Below are positions 10,860 to 21,084 of a stretch of 64,000 nt of DNA, one piece after another. The notes under the pieces were generated by a model. It was given only the letters and a program-made list of their open reading frames with translations. It was not told the origin of the DNA and did no database searches. The stretch is from Antrodiella citrinella (taxonomy: Eukaryota > Basidiomycota > Agaricomycetes > Polyporales > Steccherinaceae). Made by a program: the position numbers and the translations under genes. The DNA is taken from assembly GCA_004802725.1 (NCBI GenBank), contig SGPM01000094.1:21639-85638 (forward strand), given 5' to 3'. Within the stretch, counting starts at the first letter, position 1; every line of letters begins with the position of its first letter.

Positions 10860-12517
10860 GATGTTTTTGTGGTGAGTATGTATATGTTCGTGGACAAGTT
10901 GGATGTGGTGGGAATGAACGAACTTTAGCACCCTCTGTTGCATACCGAGCCCGACCTAGATTGCTGATGCAATGTGTATGACGAAATCACGGTAAGATTA
11001 GATCTTGATCACACACCGGCCACGAAGTTGAAGTTGAACCAAACTTGAACTTGCACTCGTTACAATAGCTAGTCATCTATTCATTCCCTGGTAATCGTAA
11101 CTGATGATACTTATGGATGCTTTTTCATACAGTCTGGTGAGCTGCCTTTTTCGGTTTCTTCGCTGTCGCTGAGTAATAAGTATATTCAGATTCAGTAAAG
11201 TCTCCGAGCCTTGAGCCTGCGCATGCTGAGCCACCCTTGTCCATCTGGGGTTCATGCGCATGTGCTGTGGAGTATGTGAAGCCTGCCGATATCGACCGAG
11301 TTCCATTTTGCATAGAAATTCGCCACCAATCTAGCATGCTGAATGCTGACGCGGCCGCTGGTATCTGACATGACGCCTCGTCTCGCACCTGCGGAAACCA
11401 GGCTTGGGAGTACATACATTCATGTGAAGGGTAATCAAAATGTCCCTCGTCTTTCAAGCAGCACTGAATGAGTACTTATATCGTCTTGAGCACTCATGAA
11501 AATGCCTAACACCGCCTGCTGCGTATCACGGGTCCGAAGTGGAAAACAGATCGTGCTGCGATGGGTGTCTAGTTTCTGGATCGGTAAAGGTACGTCAAAG
11601 TTTCAATTGCACGGCGTGCTCGCTGAACGTGAGTTGACAGATACATTGGAAAAGGGAGTCATTGATCTTGAAGTCGTGTTGCATTTCTCCTCGGATTCTG
11701 ATGACCTCTGCTCTCGAGACTCAGTGGTCACTCAATGGTCACTCATTGTTCGGCCTGTCTTAGTACGACAAGTGCCACATATAAAGACCGCCACAAATAA
11801 GTAAGTCACAGTTTAAACTTGACCGATATTCATGTTGATGAGTACTATGTCCGCGTTTCCCTCCTCATCTCCATATAGGTCATTGTCAATGAGAGGCTTA
11901 TCGGCACTGGGCGACTGCGCTCGAATGTGTCGTTTAGTTGTCGAACCATGCCGTCCGACCCATCTAAATTTACGGCTGAGCGGGTACCAGAAGTGGCGTA
12001 TTGTTCAAGTGTTACATTACGGTTATGGGGATCACTTACAGATTTGTTGTGTACCACCCAGTTCCGTAACGCACGACAACGTGACTCACTCTCAGGACAC
12101 CAATTGTACAATCAACCCAAGAAGCGTTCCCCGAAGTTATCGACTAATGACCCGCTATGGCCTTCGCCATACACGCGCAAGACGGCTTATCCCCATACCG
12201 CTGCTTGCTTTCTTTTTGGGTCTTTTACAGCTTGTTCGCTCCCTTTGATCATCTGTCACCATCTCCATCAAGCAGGCTTCCTACATTCTTCGGCTGATAC
12301 CTTGGCAGTCGTGTATCAGTTCTTCTTTCTTCTGGATGTATAACAGCAATCGCCGGAATGATAATCACTACATTCCGTTCCAAACTTACAGGGATTCCAC
12401 GCTGCTTCTATGTGATACAGAGAACGGTCAAATTCAGAGGTTAAAAGCCTGCGTTGTTCGTGACCCATTGCCCTCCCTCCCACAGCACTTACTCTCCCCA
12501 TTCCTTCGATAACCAAG
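10860..12517. other. 1.66-kb intergenic region without recognisable gene
   Basis: The region lies between divergent TMEM14 (-) and the flavin monooxygenase (+). Reading frames of up to about 140 codons exist on both strands but show no conserved motif, plausible exon structure or recognisable protein. The last 250 bp before 12518 are CT-rich, as is common for fungal promoters. Confidence 0.5.
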
Positions 12518-15141
12518 ATGGCGTTCGAGAGCACGAAGTTCAAAAAAGAACCTAGGGTTATTATCATTGGTGGAGGGTGAGCCATCTAATCACGCCAGGC
12601 TTCATTTTACTAACCTTGTTTATGACAGAGTCGCAGGTATCATGACGGCGATCGCATTCAAGAAACAGCTAGGGTTCAGCAACTTCACTGTATGGTTGTC
12701 TTCCGTGTCTGACCGTTCTCAGGCTGACCGCTTATCGTGCGTAGTTGTACGAACAATCAGATGATCTCGGAGGAACTTGGAACGTACGTTGGGCGGCATC
12801 TATTTTCTCACTGAAGCCTAGATGCTCACTCGTGCCATTGATAGCTGAACACGTACCCGGTAAGGGATACTGTTTTCTCCGAGGTGTTCTCACATTTGAC
12901 TACGACGTCGAATGACACAGGGCTGTGCCTCAGACGTCGCGACACATTGGTACAGCTTCTCGTCGGACTTGAACCCGGACTGGAACCAATCCCACGTATT
13001 CCAGCCGGAGCTGAAGGCCTACTGGAAGGGTTTGTCGGCGAAGTACGACATCAACAAACATGTACGTTTGCACACGCAGGTCGTCAGCGCTGATTGGGAC
13101 CCCCGCAATCAAGTCTACCGCCTCGAGGTCCTTTCTGCCACCGGTGAGAAAAGGACAGAGTATGCGAACGCGATCGTGTCCGCCATTGGGACGCTCAATG
13201 TCCCGCACTACCCCGACGAATTGAAGGGTATTCGCGACGTCTTCAAGGGAGAGCATTTCCATTCTGCGCGATGGGACCATAGTGTGGATTTACGCAACAA
13301 GCGTGTAGGTGTGATTGGCAACGGTTGTTCAGCGTGAGTCGCTGTCGTTATTCATAATGTGCATACTACTTTTGTTCCATTACTGACGAGATACTTAACC
13401 GTTACAGGGCCCAATTCGTTCCTATTATCGCTGAAGACCCGACGACACAAGTCGTAAGCTTCGGCAGAACACCAAACTGGTTCATGCCCAGGGTGAGAAG
13501 CCATGGTTTTCGAATGCAATACCACCCTGTTGACTCTTTGTTACGATGAACAGTGGCGTACGCCTATTCCGTCCTACCAGCGAATGCTGTTCAGACATGT
13601 TCCATTTGCCATGCGGATATATCGCTGGCTACTGATGACACAGGTAGTCATATATCACATCTTCTCGAGCAGGTCTATTATTGAACTTTGTACGTAGTAC
13701 GAAGCGGTCTATATGTTCATTGTATCTGGTGGACCCCGTAACAGCATACGCGAGAGACTCTGCAAGGTGAGTAACTTCACTTCTCATTTTATTTTGATTG
13801 GCTAAGATTTCGCGGCCAGCAACTGGTTGCATACATCAAGGATAATGCGCCTGAGAAGTATCACCAGATGCTCATACCGACGTACCGTCTGTACCCTCTT
13901 TACAACTCCAGTCCTATCTGATGCAACTCATGCATTTCTTAGCCTTCGGATGTAAGCGTTTTATTGTGGACCCAGGGTATCTTGAGGCTTTGCACCGGCC
14001 CAACAACGACGTCAACTTTGACGGCATCGCCGAGGTGACCGAGAAGGGCATCCTGACTAAGAAGGGCAAACACTTCGACTGCGATGTCATAATAGAAGCT
14101 ACGGGCTTCATAGTGGTATGTTCGGTGTTCCATAATGTGTCTCTTATAAGCTTAGTTCATGGACACTTCGTCAGGACGAATTCCCGATCAAGATGAAAGG
14201 ACGAGACGGCGCAACTATCCAAGAGTACTTCCAAGCACAAGGTGGTCCGACAGCGTACAAGGGCACTGCTGTCCCAAATTTCCCCAACTTCTACACGATA
14301 TTCGGTAAGTCAAATCGGACCGAATGTCGATGCTTCCATACTTAGTATCGTTACGTGATGTTGCAGGTCCTAACACAACTACCGGACATGGTTCCGTCAT
14401 TTATACGGAGGAAGTTCAGGTACGTTCCCTGGTTGTCATCGACCACGAACATATGATTGAGATGAGGTATTGTAGATCGACTATATCATGCAGATGTTGA
14501 GCCCGGTCATCAACGGACTGGCTTCCTCCTTCGAAGTTACACACGAAGCAACCGATGCATGGAACGCACGTATCCACAAGAAGCTTTCCACCGCCGTCTG
14601 GTCCGCCTGCCAATCGTGGTATCGCGTCGGGCATGACGGCAAGAACAGCTCAATCTGGCCTGGCCTCCTGATAGAACAATGGTGGCAGCTTCGAAGACCC
14701 GTTTGGAGCCACTACAAGGCCGTCGGAGCGTACAAATGGCAAGAGACGCGACGGGGAAAGACGTTGTGGGAAATTGCGGAGGTGGGCGGTGCAATTGCGG
14801 CTTTGGGATGGGCGTACATGCATCCAGACGAAATCTCGCAAGTTGCGGCATATGCTCAGAAACAGGTACGTATTCTCAAGGCTATTCATGCATTTTCATC
14901 GGTCGAATAACACTGGTTTCTCTGCTGTACTAGTTGGTCAGTGTGGTACCGTCGCTCTCTCATTATCTATCCTAGGACTGCATATTATCCATGCTGCATG
15001 TGTTAACATTTGTAAAATATTTCGTCTCAGTACTACAACCAGGAATTCAGGGTTATCATGTTGCTGGGTGTCGAAGTTCAGAGTAAGGTTGCAGCAAACA
15101 ATTGCAACATGCATGCCGGAGATAAGATGAATCGATCTTGA
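12518..15141 (+). CDS. Baeyer-Villiger-type flavin monooxygenase (class B)
   Basis: A gene of roughly a dozen exons starting MAFESTKFKKEPRVIIIGGG. The FAD Rossmann motif GGGVAGIMTA is completed across the first intron. It then shows SFSSDLNPDWNQSHVFQ, the BVMO fingerprint FKGEHFHSARW (FxGxxxHxxxW) at about 13240-13270, and the NADPH-binding motif GVIGNGCSA ending exon 5. Downstream exons include WFMPR, WRTPIPSYQRMLFRHVP, CKRFIVDPGYLEALHRPN, FDCDVIIEATGF, NFPNFYTIFG and NTTTGHGSVIY, as in fungal cyclohexanone-monooxygenase-like enzymes. It would insert oxygen next to ketones or oxidise soft nucleophiles with NADPH and O2; the substrate is unknown. The last exon is taken as about 15032-15141 after a relatively long intron; that end is the least certain part. 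Confidence 0.85.
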
Positions 15142-15194
15142 TCTCCGTTCAAGGACCTGCTTCCCCGGACAGTGTTTCATTCGTCACTATCATC

Positions 15195-16226
15195 ATGGAC
15201 ATCTTGCCTGAAACTAACGAGGAATACGGTACGAAAGAATACTGGTAAGAGTGTCTGCAAGTCCATCATTGTATTACTATTCACCATTTCAATCTCACAG
15301 GGATCAGCGATACAGCCAGTGAGGAGCAACCCTCTCGACGATCTATTCGTACATCCGAGTGTCCTGATATCCACTTCAAAGAGAGGCTGAAGACGACTCT
15401 TTTGATTGGTTCAAGACCTATTCCGACATTACTCCCATCCTGTCAGAGCTGATACCTAGTAAGGATGCTAGGATTTTGATGCTGGGGTGCGGGAACTCTA
15501 AGTTGTCGGAAGAGGTGTGTCTGCTGCAGCTATACTCCTCGACGTATGTTCTGATGACTTCTTGAAGATGTATGACGATGGATACAAGAACATCGTGAAC
15601 ATAGATGTTAATATTCGATTGGTAATTTTTTTGACTCGGACGGCGCGCCTGACCGTTTGGACTTTAGTATTCAGGAATTTTGATCGAGAGGATGCAGCAT
15701 AAACATTCAGAATCCAGACCCGAGATGCAGTGTATGTCTTGGAATGTCGTTTTCTGTGCTTTGTTATTCTAACTTCGCCGTCGCTCAGGGTTCGAGATGG
15801 ATGTCCGAGACCTCAAGTTCGAACCGGGATCTTTCGATGTTGCCATCGATAAAGGTACCATGGACGCTATGATGACAGCTAAAGGAGATGTATGGGTGAG
15901 TATCATGCATAGTCACAACGTCGACGCCACTGAATTGACTATCAGAATCCACCAACGGAGGTGATCGAGAGCTGTACAAAAGAAGTAGACGAGGTCGTAC
16001 GGCAAGTCAATGCAAAATGTCGCATGTCATCGGTTTGATCGCTCACACCTCTCAATTCAATAGCGTGCTACGGAAGGGTAATGGTATTTTTATCTACCTC
16101 ACATTTGGTCAGCCACATTTCCGGCGACGGTTTTTGACCAGACCAGAAACCACACTTGAGATTAGAGAATTGGGAGATAGTTTCCACTACTATTTGTACA
16201 TCGTACGATTTGCGCAGAATTCGTGA
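15195..16226 (+). CDS. EEF1A lysine/N-terminal methyltransferase-like SAM-dependent methyltransferase (METTL13/CSKMT type)
   Basis: Short exons encode MDILPETNEEYGTKEYW, then DQRYSQ, DDSFDWFKTYSDI, the SAM motif I ARILMLGCGNSKLSEEMYDDG, NIDYSGILIERMQ, FEMDVRDLKFEPGSFDVAIDKGT, DAMMTAKGDVW, EVDEVVRVLRK, and a last exon with IFIYLTFGQPHFRR to FHYYLYIVRF. This is the pattern of METTL13-N/EEF1AKMT4-type enzymes, which methylate eEF1A or relatives; the exact substrate in fungi is not known to me. The penultimate intron (16002-16063) has a GC donor (G/GCAAGT) and is the only choice that keeps the VVRVLRK frame. It follows the monooxygenase on the same strand after only about 50 bp. Confidence 0.85.
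16002..16063 (+). other. GC-AG intron in the methyltransferase gene
   Basis: Donor GTACG/GCAAGTC and acceptor TTCAATAG/CGTG join CG + C to give Arg in EVDEVVRVLRKGNG, the expected family sequence. The only nearby GT donor puts the next exon out of frame and into a stop. Confidence 0.8.
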
Positions 16227-16766
16227 AGTTGAAAACATTACCTTGCGAGCGCCCTGAAGAGTCTCAGAATCAGGACTGGGATCTTGGTACTGAGCACTGA
16301 GTGTAGCGGTATGAAGACGAATCACGATCAATCGAACCCGCTCGGAGAAAGCCGGAAGGCTGTCGTGTAGATCCAGATTTGGCAGGTATACAAGTTCACA
16401 CTGGCAAAAGCGAGCTCGTTCACAGAAAAAGTCGAGTCTTTCTCAGTGTCATGGATATGTTATACACGTAGCCCAAATTCTCTAGCATTGATATATACAG
16501 TACTGAATACAATGTCCGAGTACGCGCATCGGCTATTGTCAGCCTCTGATAACCTCTCCATAACAGCGGCTGCCAGCATGCCAGCTCTGCAGCCCCAAAC
16601 CTAACGACCGTCAGCCCTCCTTCGACTTGGTATATGACCCTCCTCCAACCCTCAACCCTCTCTTTCTTCTCAACCACCACCATCTTCCTCTTCCCCGCTT
16701 CTTTCTCCGGTCCGCGGTGAGTCCCTCCTGCCGCTCCTCCATCCGATCCACGTCTGACCCTTCCTC

Positions 16767-16807
16767 TTATAAGCGCTCCCTTCTCTCTCTATTCTATTCT
16801 CTCTCCT
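16767..16807 (+). promoter_or_regulatory. TATA-like box plus CT-rich tract upstream of the splice-donor array
   Basis: TTATAAGC at 16767-16774 is followed by an almost pure pyrimidine run (16776-16807, CTCCCTTCTCTCTCTATTC and on). This arrangement is typical of strongly transcribed fungal polymerase II genes, where start sites fall at the end of the CT tract. No protein-coding gene on the + strand begins nearby, so it would drive a transcript through the donor-motif array. Promoter activity is inferred. Confidence 0.4.
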
Positions 16808-16829
16808 ACGTTTACGTCTCGTCAAGCTT

Positions 16830-17668
16830 AGGTGAGCATAGTCATCCTCTTCGTCGTTGACCATGTGGCTGACATGTGTCCCGTCGTCGGATATAGGTGA
16901 GTGTTGTCTTGTCTTGAGGGTGGCTGGGGTTGGGGCCCGGGCAGGGTGGGGTGGAGCGTAGGTCGGTCGTCGTCGAGGTTTGGTGAAGGTGAGTCTGTCG
17001 TCAGGTCGGGGTGTATGTCGTTAAGAGGTAAGTTTGGAGGTTGATGGTCGTGCTGAGGTGAGTCGCTTCGAGATACGTCTTGCCAAGGTACGTCTTCCCT
17101 TGTCGAGGTGTGTCGTGTCTAGGTGAGTCGTTTCTTGAGGGTTTGTCGTTCCAAGGTACGTCCTCATCAAGGTACGTCTTCTCTCCTGAGTCGGTTTCAA
17201 AGGTGAGTCGCATCAAGGTACGTCTTCTGTTCTCGTCTCGAGGTGAGTCGCTCCGAGGTATGTCTTTCTTTTCTCTGCCTGTCGTATCAAGGTAAGTCAT
17301 TCGTTTCAAGGTGAGTCGTCTCTGAGGAGGTAAGTCGGTACGTCTTTTGGTAAGTCTTTTTTTTGCTAGGTCGTGTCGATGTAAGTCAATCAAGGTAAGT
17401 CGTCCAAGGTACGCCTTTAATTCGAAGTAAGTCAGTTCAAGGTGAGTGCGTTCCAAGGTAAGTTTTCTCGAGGTAAATATTTCCTTTCTGCGTCTCTAGA
17501 AGGTGAGTCGTTTCCGTCAGAAGATAAATCACTTGAAGGTACGTCTCTTCTTCTCAAAGGTAGGTCGTCTCAGGTATGTTCAAGTTGATCTGTTTCAAGG
17601 TAAGTCGTTCGCTTCAAGGTAGGTCANTATTTCTCGATTATTTTTCCGGCCAGAGGTAAGTGTTTCCT
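16830..17668 (+). repeat. Degenerate array of about 35 5'-splice-site-like units
   Basis: The + strand carries an irregular array, units mostly 15-40 nt apart, of variants of AAGGTRAGTC and AAGGTACGTC. By eye the exact 10-mers AGGTGAGTCG occur six times, AAGGTACGTC five times and AAGGTAAGTC three times; near matches bring the total to about 35. Between cores the sequence is T/C-rich (TCGTTTC, CTTCTC). Each core is a strong 5' splice site for U1 and, preceded by CAAG or GAG, also resembles AG/GT zero-length-exon (recursive) sites. The densest part is 16983-17668. The reverse strand is open for 151 codons (17456-17001) only because the units lack stops; its product is low-complexity and not believable as a protein. 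One N lies near 17627. Confidence 0.85.
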
Positions 17669-17678
17669 ACCTCGAGGG

Positions 17679-17704
17679 AGGGCAGGTGGGCAACCACCTG
17701 TCCT
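17679..17704 (+). other. RNA-like hairpin with GNRA (GCAA) tetraloop
   Basis: AGGGCAGGTGG at 17679-17689 pairs with CCACCTGTCCT at 17694-17704 around the loop GCAA. That is eleven base pairs with a single G-U wobble. GNRA loops and wobble-tolerant stems are marks of functional RNA. It begins about 10 nt after the last donor-like unit. Confidence 0.7.
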
Positions 17705-17709
17705 GGCGC

Positions 17710-17778
17710 GGACCTTTACGTGGTCCTCGGGATAAGTACCTCTCCCTTCTACCTTCTTCGGAGGGTAGCGGGGAGAGG
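17710..17778 (+). other. Two further hairpins, the second with C(UUCG)G tetraloop
   Basis: GGACC (17710-17714) pairs with GGTCC (17722-17726) around a 7-nt loop. Next, CCTCTCCC (17739-17746) pairs with GGGAGAGG (17771-17778). The stem continues inward through CTACC/GGTAG, with one mismatch and two T-G pairs, to C(TTCG)G at 17756-17761, the exceptionally stable UUCG tetraloop. The whole arm has about 17 pairs. With the preceding GNRA hairpin it suggests a folded RNA 3' domain after the donor array. Confidence 0.65.
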
Positions 17779-18464
17779 GAAACCAACACGCGCCTTAAGG
17801 TTTGTTGTCAATATGATGTTTCGAATAGACGATAGTATCATTTGGATGCGTACATCATTCGAGGTTGTGTTTACGAACGAGAGCTCCGAGGCGCAGTACG
17901 TAGTCAAGAGCATGACAATCTTCGAACATGGGGTGAATCCGTACGACATGTTCCGCTTCGCTTTTCCGCGAGAACTGGTGACGCCATACACTGAAAGAGA
18001 ATTACTGAGCAGCGGTCCAAGGGAATGGCTGAACAGCTGCGATTTGTGTCAACATGACAGATGAGTCGCAGAGGACACTGCTGAAAGTATATTTCAGCGG
18101 AATAGCGGTGTACAAAACTATGACCACGTGCCCTCACACTGCCCTTCGTGATGCTTCCTCAAGTTCCTGGACCATTTCCTTTCGCAAACTTGCGTTCAAG
18201 TCGCTTCGTACAACTCGGTACGAGTCGTACCATGAAAGATCTGTAAGATCTGACATTGGGCGGCGGGCGCTGCTCAACTGCCCAATCACACGCCAGAGAT
18301 CCCAAATTTTGCGCCGGCCACCGTGGCGGTCCTCCTATGTCCTCCTTTTCAGTTTCAAACGCTCACGACGACCGTCTGCACAGGTTCAGACGAGGACAAC
18401 GCCTTCCTCATCCTCATTATTCCTGTACATTCTTCTAGACCCATACCCCATAGAGATCCTCCTC

Positions 18465-20033
18465 ATGCATTCAGCACTTCTCATCGACGAAATATTAGAG
18501 CTCGTGCTAGACGGCTGCTCCGACTGGGACAAGAAGGAATATCAACATGCAGCCATCCAGCTTTCCCAAACCTGTACCTCCATGAAAGACCCCGCGTTGG
18601 ATCGTGTCTGGAGGAATTTAAGCGACCCGCGCTCGTTGACGAAGTTGCTTGGGGATGGTGGCAAGAACAGTAGATCTGCTAGTACGGTGAGTGACCCATG
18701 ACTACGGTGCGAGGAAATTCTGTTGACATCTTCTTTGAAGTTCGTCGTACCCCCACAGCATGCTTTTCACTCGTACGCCGCTCGCGTAAAGCACCTCAGC
18801 TTTCGTGACCGCCCGCCAGCTGTGGTGTCAGAAACGCCGCTCCTCCCTAACCTCACTTCGGTCGTTCTAAACCGAGCAGGATGCGAGACACCCGTCGCAT
18901 GGGTGCTATCAGAGCATCTCCGCAGTATTGAGGTCGTTATCGGGACGTTGAACGTCAGCTGTAGAGCTCAGACACGTGGGGCAAATGTTGCCGACCTGCT
19001 TCGACAATGGGCAAAGTCATTTCCCCATGCTTCGCTTGACAAGCTACACATTCAAGGTTGGATGTGTCCGACCCTGGTTCGCGCGATTACCTTCTTCCCC
19101 ACCCTACGCTCACTTTCCCTCTTGTCTGGAAAGAGCGTCTCCTCGGAATTGCTTCGCGCGATCTCGGTCTTTCCCTACCTCCAAGAGTTGAAGGTGCATG
19201 CGAGCGGCATCGACATAGACGACTTCAAGCACTTTACTCCCATTCCTGACGACACAACCTTCCCACAACTACGCATTCTCTCGATTGTCGGCAGCCATCC
19301 GGTCGTCAGGGCCATCCTAGAATTGCTACAGCCTGATACCTTAGAAGACCTCGCCATAGAGATTGACCAACCTACACACGATACCCTTCACTGGAAACCT
19401 ACCTTAGAATTCCTTGCGATGAAGGCTCACAGGAGTCTTCGTCAACTAGACATCTCCGACGTCGCCTTGGACGATTATCCGGACGACAACGCAAAGATTG
19501 GGAGCACGTTCACGATAGAGACACTTCGCCCGCTATCCGCGCTGGGCGCGTTGCGATCGTTCAGTGTCGAAGGCGAATTGCCACCCACGCTGACGAACAA
19601 AGACATAGAAGACATGACTGTTTGGTGGCCCCGCATGCAACACCTGTTCCTTGGAATACCTTTCCTCGACCAAACGAGCCGAAACCCTTGGCAGGCGGGT
19701 TCGTCCCCTGCCATCCTTGACTTACTCGCGCGACGTTGGCCACGTCTGCAGTCCCTGACGATACCCATACACTTCTCACCTAATCCCACCAACGCGAAGC
19801 CAGAGTCGACGGAACTTCATCGGAGCCTGCGGTACCTTTGCGTCAGCTGCTCCGCCACGTCCGACCTTCCGTCTACGTTCGTTCAGGATGCGCTTGCGAT
19901 CTTCCCTTCCCTGGAGCTCATCGAGTGCGATGCAGGACACGACATGGAGCCTCTGTTCACTCTCGCCGGGCAGACGATCGGCGGAAAGGACGAAGGGGCG
20001 GCCACGGTAGATGAACAGGCGAACGGGTGTTGA
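18465..20033 (+). CDS. F-box/leucine-rich-repeat-like protein
   Basis: Two exons, 18465-18686 and 18741-20033, in phase 0 across a 54-nt GT-AG intron, encode 504 aa. The N-terminal 50 residues (LLIDEILELVLDGCS, then LSQTCTSMKDPALDRVWRNL) have the degenerate F-box form usual in agaricomycetes. The remainder has many LxxLxL-type stretches (FFPTLRSLSLLSG, SVFPYLQELKVHASG, TTFPQLRILSIVG), consistent with irregular leucine-rich repeats that select a substrate. Such proteins would act as SCF ubiquitin-ligase adaptors; the target is unknown. The family is hugely expanded in mushrooms, so orthology is not assigned. Confidence 0.8.
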
Positions 20034-20202
20034 GTTCCTCTGGTCAACTCGGCGTGCCGTTCGCACTTTTCTTGGATATCTCTCCGGACATTGGTTACTG
20101 TATGTACATGTTCAATTTAGAATATTATTGTATTGGGTCCTTTTCGCCATGGATTGTAGAAAGACTACCTGTAGACACTGCCTAATATTATTAGAGGTTG
20201 CC

Positions 20203-21084
20203 CTATTCTTGTCTTTGTTCTGCGCCCCACTTCAGGGACATCCACAGTACCCAGCGACGCCGCTCACGCTCGTCCTCCCCTTCATCTCCCCTGTGCAAAT
20301 ACCATTCACGACTAGTTCGGCCGTCTCCGTTCCATTCCCCCAACGAATCTATATCCAACCCATGACTAGGCAGCAGGTCCATAAACGACCTCAGCGTGTA
20401 TCGGCCAGTGTGAAGACCTGCGACCAAGTGCACACGAGCGTGTGTCGTGCGTCGCAGGGTGGCGGTCAGCGTCTCGAGGAAGGGACGATGGGAGTCCGCG
20501 TTCCACAGCGTATCCGCCGCCAACACCAGGTCAAACCTGTCCTGGTCACGAGCCAAAGCATTTGGAGTGAAGCTACGCAGGAGACACGTAGGATCTGTAC
20601 CCCATGCGTATGGAACAACTTTGCAGTTATTCCCGACATTGTTTCGTTTGACGTTCTCCTCTAATGTGCGTATCAGGCCTGGGTCGGGATAGTCACTTGC
20701 GGTCACTTGGACCTCTGCACCGTAGAGTGCTGCAACGTATATAGCGGGTATACCCGCACCCGCACCAAGCTCCAGGACGCGCAGAGGATGTCCACTCCTT
20801 TCTGGTACTTGCACAGATGCAACTTCAAGTTGAAGCAACTCCGGGATGTGCACGTCGTCGATGTGATCTGCGAGGGAGATAGAGGATGTCCAAAGAGATG
20901 AAGCGTGTAGAGACCAGTTGTTTGCGCTAGTATCTGGGACTTTCACGACTATCTGAGTCGGAGGACGAGGTGAAGAAGTTGGGGTGTAAACAAATGTGGC
21001 GCCAGCTGAGGACAGCATAATTGGTGCGTAATCATAGAGCACTTGGAGTGACTCCGATAATAGGTCTTCTAGATCGTGTGCCAT
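20203..21084 (-). CDS. EFM7/METTL21-like protein lysine methyltransferase (Methyltransf_16)
   Basis: A single-exon reverse-strand frame of 293 aa starts MAHDLEDLLSESLQVLYDY. The SAM motif is RVLELGAGAGIPAIYVAALYGA, followed by VTASDYPDPGLIRTLEENV and FDLVLAADTLWN, then the post-motif region ending WVLWMSLKWGAE. This matches fungal EFM7 (formerly Nnt1), which methylates the N-terminus and nearby lysine of elongation factor eEF1A. The frame is open a further 63 codons upstream, with a hydrophobic stretch but no ATG before 21084, so the ATG at 21084 is chosen. It converges with the F-box gene (170 bp between stops). Confidence 0.8.
   Translation of the reverse strand: MAHDLEDLLSESLQVLYDYAPIMLSSAGATFVYTPTSSPRPPTQIVVKVPDTSANNWSLHASSLWTSSISLADHIDDVHIPELLQLEVASVQVPERSGHPLRVLELGAGAGIPAIYVAALYGAEVQVTASDYPDPGLIRTLEENVKRNNVGNNCKVVPYAWGTDPTCLLRSFTPNALARDQDRFDLVLAADTLWNADSHRPFLETLTATLRRTTHARVHLVAGLHTGRYTLRSFMDLLPSHGLDIDSLGEWNGDGRTSREWYLHRGDEGEDERERRRWVLWMSLKWGAEQRQE

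Larger units (their letters stand above)
16227..18464. other. 2.2-kb gene-free block containing promoter, donor array and hairpins
   Basis: Outside the array and hairpins, 16227-16760 and 17790-18464 show no recognised gene. A 134-codon frame at 17660-18064 overlaps the hairpins and has no recognisable domain. The last 350 bp lead into the F-box gene start. Confidence 0.5.

Noticed and set aside
11125..11457. 110-codon reverse frame in the TMEM14-monooxygenase interval
   Set aside because: No motif, no conserved-looking blocks, and no linked exons.
17001..17456. 151-codon open frame on the reverse strand through the donor-like array
   Set aside because: It is open only because the repeat unit lacks stops in that frame; the product is a low-complexity Thr/Tyr/Leu/Arg string with no domain.
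17660..18064. 134-codon + frame after the array
   Set aside because: It overlaps the tetraloop hairpins, has no recognised motif and no convincing start or splice context.
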